Part shown: in pieces, positions 57,610 to 64,000 of the stretch
How positions within the stretch are numbered: position 1 is the first letter of the stretch
Layout of the letters: every line of letters starts with the position of its first letter
Assembly (NCBI GenBank): GCA_949825045.1
Contig: OX463806.1
Location: 42,122,208 to 42,186,207 of the forward strand
Length of the DNA stretch: 64,000 nt
Reading direction: 5' to 3'
From: Argyresthia goedartella
Taxonomy: Eukaryota > Arthropoda > Insecta > Lepidoptera > Argyresthiidae
The notes under the pieces: model-generated
The model's input: only the letters and a program-made list of their open reading frames with translations
Database searches by the model: none
Told to the model about the DNA's origin: nothing
Program-made: the position numbers and the translations under genes

Positions 57610-59510
57610 GGATTTCAGCTAGGGGGGGGGGGGGGGGGGGCAGCTCATACCTAACACGTTTTTAACACGTTTTTAATTCCCACTTACCAGGATAATTGAC
57701 GTTTATTTTATCTTCTACCTGGGAACGCCCATGTTTACATTACAGCTATCGCTAAATTTGGAAAATGTTGTAAGGTTCTTGCGTACATACATTATATTTT
57801 CGAAAATAAATTTGCTACAGTTAGTATCTCAATTCTTTAATAAGTTGTCTTAAGGAGTCTGGTGTTTTTAAAATTATAACAAGATACCATACCCAATTAG
57901 CACAAAGCTGCATTATATAATTCCACACAAGGTCCACATCGGTTGTTTAATCAATTTTAACGAAATATCGAGACCCAATATCATGCAATATTTGGTACTG
58001 CGATTCTATTAAGCGCTAAACAGACGCCACAGATTCACTATTATTCAGCATTTAGTAGCGCTGTACCCTATCAGCTGCAAAAGCTCATTTGCAGTTTTCT
58101 CCATTCAAAGCTCGTTTTCATAGTGCAGATTTCTGAATAATGGTTCACAGGTGTACCTTTAAAACACTTGCATTTTAAGAGAGAACATACGACCCTCTTT
58201 AACGCAAACAGACACGAAATGAAGTCTATTAACAAAGATATAATGCTCTATGCTGCTTAAACGTAGACTTTTACGTCATTAGTAGCCATTTCCAACGGAT
58301 AGCTTATACTCGTATATCAGCATTAATATAGGCCAATACTGTACCAGGTGTGTCCTTTTATGCAGTTACACAGCAGCGCACTGTTATAAATCTGTACATC
58401 GTGCCCGTCAATTCAGACCTGGGCTGAATAATAGAATTTAAGTCGGCAGTAAGACTGCTGGTTGAGTTATAATTTACCATTACAAGCCATGCGTGGACAT
58501 TTATATAGCATTTAGCATCAAATTTAAGTTAACATTGACCACTCGTTTATCCGCCATTTTTAAGTACGTAACGCGTATTATTATAGTAAAAATTTAGCTT
58601 TTATCCTATTAGAAAATATGCGCATAAATTAAGACGAAAGCTTTTTACCAAGAGCATCGATTGAAATTCATATTCAGCCATCCCACTCTGCTACAGAAGA
58701 AGGACAAGGACACCAGTGTTTCATGCCTTTACTTTCTCGCGGTGTGTCTACAAAACGTGATATTGAGAGAGCTTCGAGCACGTTCCGACCGAGACAGAAA
58801 TACACGTCGATACGATTGCATTTTGATTGAAATCAACATTAAAATAACTGCAGATTTCCTTCCAGCCGGTCTAGCGCAAAACAAATGAAAACTGTAAGGG
58901 GAAACGATCGTAAATTGCAGGATAAAGTGCACTTTACATTTTGTGACATTTGTTATGCAAATCGGCTTTGTGTCTAAACATTGTTCACACGATGCGATGG
59001 TTTAATTCAGTGTGATACACCTGCTTCTCAGTTTAGAAAATAGCCTTCACACCAAGGCATGTAACGTGAAATTCATGATATATTGGTGACGTCATCAAAC
59101 AGTCTTCACTAACTCAGCCTTTATGAAAATCTGATCGCGACTGTCAAAGTAGTTGGAACTGTCATGAACGTTATGGATTCAAGAATAAGAGCTATGTTCT
59201 ACCGAATGGGCGATATCATGGTTGACTGCTTCGCATCATACTTTGTCTCGCATCGCCTTTCAGATGTACATCCTTGACCTCCTTGATGATGCAAGTGTGG
59301 AAGTAGTCTCAATCTCTTGGTTTGACCTTGGAGAAACATAACTTCGATGGTGGCCTTCTTTGAAATGTACGTTTGAGTGTTGCCAGCAAGCACAAAACGT
59401 TTTCATACATCAGTTACCATTGGGATTACGAAATCACGTTGAAAAAAATGTAGTGACACAAATACTACCCTTTGCTTATAAAAAGTACTTTTGTATAATA
59501 ATAAAATTAA
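57610..59510. other. No gene recognised
   Basis: A run of 18 G occurs at about 57623-57640. A minus-strand frame at 59393-59199 is open and compositionally coding-like but I do not recognise it. Confidence 0.45.
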
Positions 59511-59514
59511 TACA

Positions 59515-59744
59515 GGAGGTGACTGAAAGGTGTATTCATTTTTTTTTGGGGCTCCTCCTCCTAGTTAAGAGCAACTTTAATTTTTACGTCTCCATGCATT
59601 TTGGCTGGGTGCGGTCAGCTGATTGGTATGTAGGAGTGAAAAATATAGTTATACTCTGATCATATCGGTTTCATTGTGAAAGTTGCACAGAATGTTGTGC
59701 CTAACAACCCCAAAAAAATTTAATACACCTTTCAGTCACCTCCT
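59515..59744. mobile_element. MITE with inverted ends
   Basis: ggaggtgactgaaaggtgta at 59515 is perfectly inverted at the right end (tacacctttcagtcacctcc, ending 59744), extending inward through a T-rich stretch and gggg. A related element starts near 63845 and runs off the window. Confidence 0.75.
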
Positions 59745-59944
59745 ATATATATAAAAGTATAAATTTCACGCTCAGGTTAAAAAAACGGTCAAGTTGTTGT
59801 ATGGGAGCCCCTTAAATATTTATTTTATTCTGTTTTTTAGTGTTTGTTGTTATGGCGGCAACAGAAATATATCATCTGTGAAAATTTCATCTGTAAATAT
59901 TATTACAAAGTTATTTGTGCGGGTACTTTCACACTCTACATAAT

Positions 59945-61215
59945 TCAGGTCATAAGTTCTGTCACATGTGCAATATGAAATAATTTAGACATGTTTATTA
60001 TTTATGTAAACATTTATATAGCAAAATGAACTTAATAAAACATAGATTCTTATGGTAATAAAGTTTATTCAAAATGACCCCCGCGATTTTGAATTCTGCG
60101 TGGCCAGTCGTCTAGCGCAGCACGAACGAGGTCCATGTCAATATCGGCGGCTGCCTTAATCAAGGATGCCTTGAGTGACTCCAAATCAGGATGAGGCTTA
60201 GAGCAGGCCTTTTCCTCCAAGTGTTGCCATATCTTGTAATCTAACGGACTCAAATCTGGACTGGAGGAGGGCCAGTCTTCGTGCCGGATGAAGTCGATTT
60301 CACGCGCCGCCAGCCAGTCTTGTGTGCTTTTCGCTCTAAGAGCTGGCGCAGAATCTTGTTGGAATACCCAGTGCCTGTTATTAAACATGGTATGAGAAAC
60401 AGGTTCCACAAGGTTCTTGAGGACTGTATTTTGATACACAACTGCATTCGTTTTTACGCCTTTCTCACAAAAATGTACCTCAGTTAAGCCCCAATAAGAG
60501 ACTCCCAACCAAACCATGAGCGAGGATGGAAAATGACCTCGTTGGACACGCGGAATACGGTTGCTCGCTTCTTCACTGCTGTGTGCGTACACCTTATCAT
60601 TTTGTTTGTTGTAGCTCTTTTTTCATCCGAAAAAAGAATTTCCCGATGCTTTTTTCCCGCGTACCGCTTCAACAAAGCGCGGCATCTCTTCAGTCTCAGG
60701 TCCATTAAACGAGCGTCCAAACGATGTCCTGTTTTTCTTCGATATGCCCTAAGCCCTAAGTCTTCATTTAACACCCTTTTCACCGTGGTCCTGCTTAACC
60801 CCATCTGAAGGGCCAACAGTTTCTGCTTACGTATGGGATTTCTTTGAATTCGCGCCTTCACAGCTTTTATCACTGCTGGAGTCCTAACAGAGCGAGGGCG
60901 ACCACTTCTTTACCTGTCATCTACACTAGAGTCTTCATTGTATCGTTTTATGGTACGATAAACGAATCTTTTGGTTATATTCAAATTTTTCAGTAAGTCG
61001 AAAATCTGAATTGGCGCGTAACCGCAACGATGCAACGTAATATCTGAAACACGGTCTTCTTTAAGTGTCCACTCCATATTTAAAAATGAGGAAAATTCTA
61101 AAAAGTACACATTTTTATTTTCATGAAATAATCGAAATTCGAATTCAATAAACTTTTTTGTGGCCAGCGTTCTAAATTCAAAAGTTTTTATTGTGTGACA
61201 GAACTTATGACCTGA
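59945..61215 (-). mobile_element. mariner-like element (DD37D, maT type), inactive
   Basis: 22-bp terminal inverted repeats (tcaggtcataagttctgtca and two more bases) lie at 59945-59966 and 61194-61215. The transposase on the minus strand occupies most of the 1.27 kb. A TA duplication is not clear in the immediate flanks. Both flanks carry pieces of the ccgt-type repeat. Confidence 0.85.
60065..61077 (-). pseudogene. mariner transposase, DD37D, broken
   Basis: The ATG at 61077 starts MEWTLKEDRV; the helix-turn-helix region follows, then SGRPRSV, then the first catalytic Asp in ILFSDEK near 60630. The frame then shifts with loss of several residues in the A run at about 60616-60622. QQDSAPA holds the second Asp and SSSPDLSPLDYKIW the third, with 37 residues between the last two, the spacing of the maT group. 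An in-frame TAA at about 60911 replaces a codon before RSGRPRS. Family knowledge: this enzyme cuts and pastes the element at TA sites. Two lesions make it dead. Confidence 0.88.
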
Positions 61216-61269
61216 CTGTGTATATACGTAACCAGGGCATTCATAAGTTTGAATGTGGTTTTGAAACAA

Positions 61270-61478
61270 TGTTGTGTAGGTGCCCCCTTAAATATTTATT
61301 TTATTCTGCGTTTAGTGTTTGTTGTTATAGCGGCAACAGAAATACATCATCTGTGAAAATTTCATCTGTCTAACAATCACGGTTCATGAGATACAGCCTG
61401 GTGACAGACGGACGGACGGACAGCGGAGGCATAGCAATAGGGTCCCGTTTGGCACCCTTCGGGTACGGAACCCTACAA
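61270..61478. repeat. ccgt-type repeat fragment, inverted orientation
   Basis: Reverse complement of the start of the family (gggttccgtacccgaagggt to gctcccat-like end). A second partial copy is at 59779-59940, on the other side of the mariner. Confidence 0.7.
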
Positions 61479-61627
61479 AAGGCCGATGCGAAAAGGAGAT
61501 AAAACTGTACGGCTTGCAGCGCTGGTCTCTATTCACTAGACTTGAAGCCCGTTGTTTGAGGCTTCAGTGAGATCTCTTTACCTCTGACCAATCCATTACT
61601 ACGGAAGTATCGTTTCCCTTGTTAAGC

Positions 61628-61680
61628 AAATCAAATCAAATCAAATCAAATCAAAATCGTTTTATTTATGACACATAGGT
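61628..61680 (-). repeat. (aaatc)n tail with LINE-like end
   Basis: Five or more aaatc units, then aaaatcgttttattta. On the minus strand this looks like the 3' tail of a LINE; a similar tail is at 31462-31488 (plus). Confidence 0.5.
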
Positions 61681-61689
61681 TTGAGACAG

Positions 61690-62850
61690 GCGTTTACAAG
61701 GTCAAATAATTATGATCTGCTATGGTCTACCTTAAAGGTGTACAAATCAATTAAATAGGTACATTATTAACACAATCAATTCAATCATAATGGTTTCAGT
61801 ATTTCATATCATAATATCAAGTTTACATACATGCAAAAGGTTTTTTTTTATGAGTCTACAACCAATTATTTTGTGTACAATTTAAAATAAAGATATAATG
61901 TCAAAAGATAAGGTAATGTCAAACTATGTATAAGTAGGTATAAATCGATACACTTTATGTGTAGAGTGAAAATTTCAGCTAAACACCGTGTACACAAGTC
62001 CATAAGCCAAGGCGAGGGCCTCAATTCGTTGGACGCATCTCATAGGGTCGAACTAAATATTCATAGTGCATCCGGCACCATGCGAGTCAGCGTTGCTCCC
62101 TGCTATGCAAATAGGATTAAAGACTCAGGGTGAACGGAATGCGTAGGCTGCATGGAGGATCTCGCTTCTACGGACTACTAGGACGTACCGCCTTACACGT
62201 GAACGGAACTGAATCTATCGTGTTGGTGTGATTGTGCAAAACTAACATAAGCATATCAAAAATGAATGATTGAATGGTAAAAAATAGGCATAACTGGCAT
62301 ATACGAACTGGCACCCCGTATCGCTACGTTAGATTGTTTCTTGCATATTTTATTTATTGCGGTATAATGCATAAACTAACATATTCAGTTAATTTATGTT
62401 AATAAGTTAACAGTTAATAATGTTGCAGTCTCAGTCGGCCAATTCCAGTTGACCAGCTCAGTTGGTCATTCATTACAATTATTCAAATAATATCCATTCC
62501 TATATTAGTTATTATTGAGGTATCTAACTGTTGATGTAACTTTTTGATAAGACGTTTTCGTTTACTAAAAAGGTTTTGATTACCTACCCATTGCGAAAAT
62601 CTATAAATAAAACATCAAGTTAATTATTCCCTATTGCTTAGTTCAAAGCAATCAGTTACGGAAACCCTATCTACATTTACATTACTAATAAAGTTTTCCG
62701 TCACATAGTAGATAAAGTGGTCCAGTTTCATCATGTTGTCATCCTCCTTGATTGTCTGACGGATGCAATCGGACCATCGCTCGGTGCGGTTATATTATAT
62801 GTCTGTGGGTGCGGTGTCACCAAAGTCAGTCCACTTTTGAACAAATCTTT
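61690..62850. other. No gene recognised
   Basis: AT-rich DNA with only short random frames and no repeat that I could match. Confidence 0.5.
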
Positions 62851-62852
62851 AT

Positions 62853-63122
62853 AATACCTTGGACACCATTCACACACATTGATCTAGCCCCAAACTAGGG
62901 TTCCCTGTATCTTGGGTACTAGACAACGAAACATATACAAATAGATAAATATAATACTTAGACAGATAAACAACCATGACTAGGGTGCAAACATCCGTTC
63001 TCATCAAACAAATATTTGCCCCCACCGGGACTCGAACCCGGGACCCATGGCTTCGTAGGCCAAGGGTCGTTGGCCCGAATGGCCGAGTCGGCAGTGACCC
63101 TGACTCGGCCATTCGGGTCGTC
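62853..63122 (-). mobile_element. tRNA-derived SINE with inverted head duplication
   Basis: Same family as 44261-44503. The tRNA-like head is followed by a second, inverted head piece: 63074-63089 and 63102-63117 are perfect 16-bp inverted arms. Confidence 0.8.
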
Positions 63123-63844
63123 ATACATCTTTAACATCGGACATTTCATAGGTTTTGTTATTCCTGACGACATGCCCCTCTGCCTGTGCCCACACTAATT
63201 CAATCGGGTATAATTCACAATGCTAAGGGGCAGTCGCAGGATGGTGATATCTACTACATATTTGTTTACAGATCTTTCACTGTTTGTACTATTTCCAATA
63301 ACTGAGCTTTCCTCTTTGTTTTCTCATATGAAATGATTTTTGAGTCCAGCCACTCCTCTATTTATCCTTTTCTACCCTACGGGAGTGGAAAGCTGTTGGG
63401 CGATCATTTCAGCGTGATAGACAGGAATTAGTCTTTGACTCAAGAGTTGTTACCCCATCAAAAAACCATCTGCGTTGCCCACGTGGCTTACATAAGGTGT
63501 TTTCCTTTTCCACTCGGCGGCGTTTTCAGTCCTGTTGAAACACCATCAAGAAGGGCTTCTCGAGCTGTCGAAATATTTATGTCGACCCAAGGTTTTTGTA
63601 ACACGTGACTTGAAAATAGGTTAAAGGTGGTTGAACCATATCAAAATAAAGTTCATAACAGCTCACGCCTCATGGCTGTTACGTAAATTAAGTTTTTCAT
63701 TTATTTTTGTAAATACTGATTATTTCATAATTTCATATATATTTTTGACGCAAGAACCATATCAACAATATTTTTAGATCTCAAGAAATTGTAACTTTTA
63801 GGTTAGTTGTAGGTGAAAAACATATTTTTTTCCTTATAGTTGAT

Positions 63845-64000
63845 ATACAGAGTGTAACAGAATGGTGTAGTCATATTTTGAGGGGTTGTTAGGGTTAGGG
63901 TCATCATTCTGAGAATGTTTCTCTATGAAACCGATTTGATCAGAGCAACGTTATTTTTCACTTCTGCATGAAAAATAAAGTAGCTCTGATCAAATAGGTG
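63845..64000. mobile_element. Possible MITE, cut by the window end
   Basis: Starts at tacagagtgtaacagaatgg. It shares aaccgatttgatcagag and gtgaaaaat-like phrases in inverted form with 59630-59680. Confidence 0.35.

Noticed and set aside
55100..64000. Further upstream perlecan Ig exons
   Set aside because: I looked for D-x-G-x-Y-x-C frames flanked by splice sites on the minus strand and found none, so the next exon is probably beyond the window.

Overview
This is eukaryotic, animal and almost certainly insect nuclear DNA. It is intron-rich, AT-rich and crowded with degenerate non-LTR retrotransposons, tRNA-derived SINEs, MITEs and a mariner element. Several repeat families look like those of Lepidoptera (moths and butterflies): a Metulj-like SINE, the interspersed repeat containing runs of ccgt, and a maT-type DD37D mariner. 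The species cannot be named from the sequence.

The one clearly conserved host gene is on the minus strand. It is the 3' portion of a perlecan (HSPG2 / Drosophila trol) orthologue, spread over 16 exons from 55088 down to 30288. Reading 5' to 3' it encodes the end of the Ig-rich domain IV (two Ig modules) and then domain V in the order LG1, EGF, EGF, LG2, EGF, EGF, LG3. All internal splice sites are GT-AG and all codon phases agree across junctions. The last LG3 exon exists twice: at 30292-30439, joined in phase to the rest of the gene, and at 7997-8144, inside a duplicated block of about 0.8 kb.

Layout. 1-1523: broken LTR-retrotransposon gag, minus strand. 1585-6064: Jockey-type LINE with a 45-bp target-site duplication. 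6225-7929: CR1-like LINE fragment, minus strand. 7930-13535: first copy of the perlecan terminal-exon block, split by a nearly full-length 4.8-kb LINE (8381-13153). 13953-14495: single-exon ORF for a possible small secreted protein. 15-20 kb: very long inverted repeats, minisatellites and a possible small transcription unit. 20.7-23.5 kb: second CR1-like copy, internally deleted. 23.5-30.2 kb: sparse, with MITEs and an inverted-repeat element. 30.2-55.1 kb: perlecan, with introns full of SINEs, MITEs and LINE pieces. 55.1-64 kb: intergenic DNA or a long upstream intron, with nested repeats and a broken DD37D mariner (59945-61215).

Most open reading frames belong to mobile elements and nearly all of those are broken. 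The most notable items are the duplicated terminal exon of perlecan, the empty-site paralogue that gives the exact ends of the inserted LINE, the in-gene 139-bp tandem duplication that copies a perlecan splice donor, the near-perfect long palindromes at 15-16.3 kb, and the unassigned ORF at 13953-14495.
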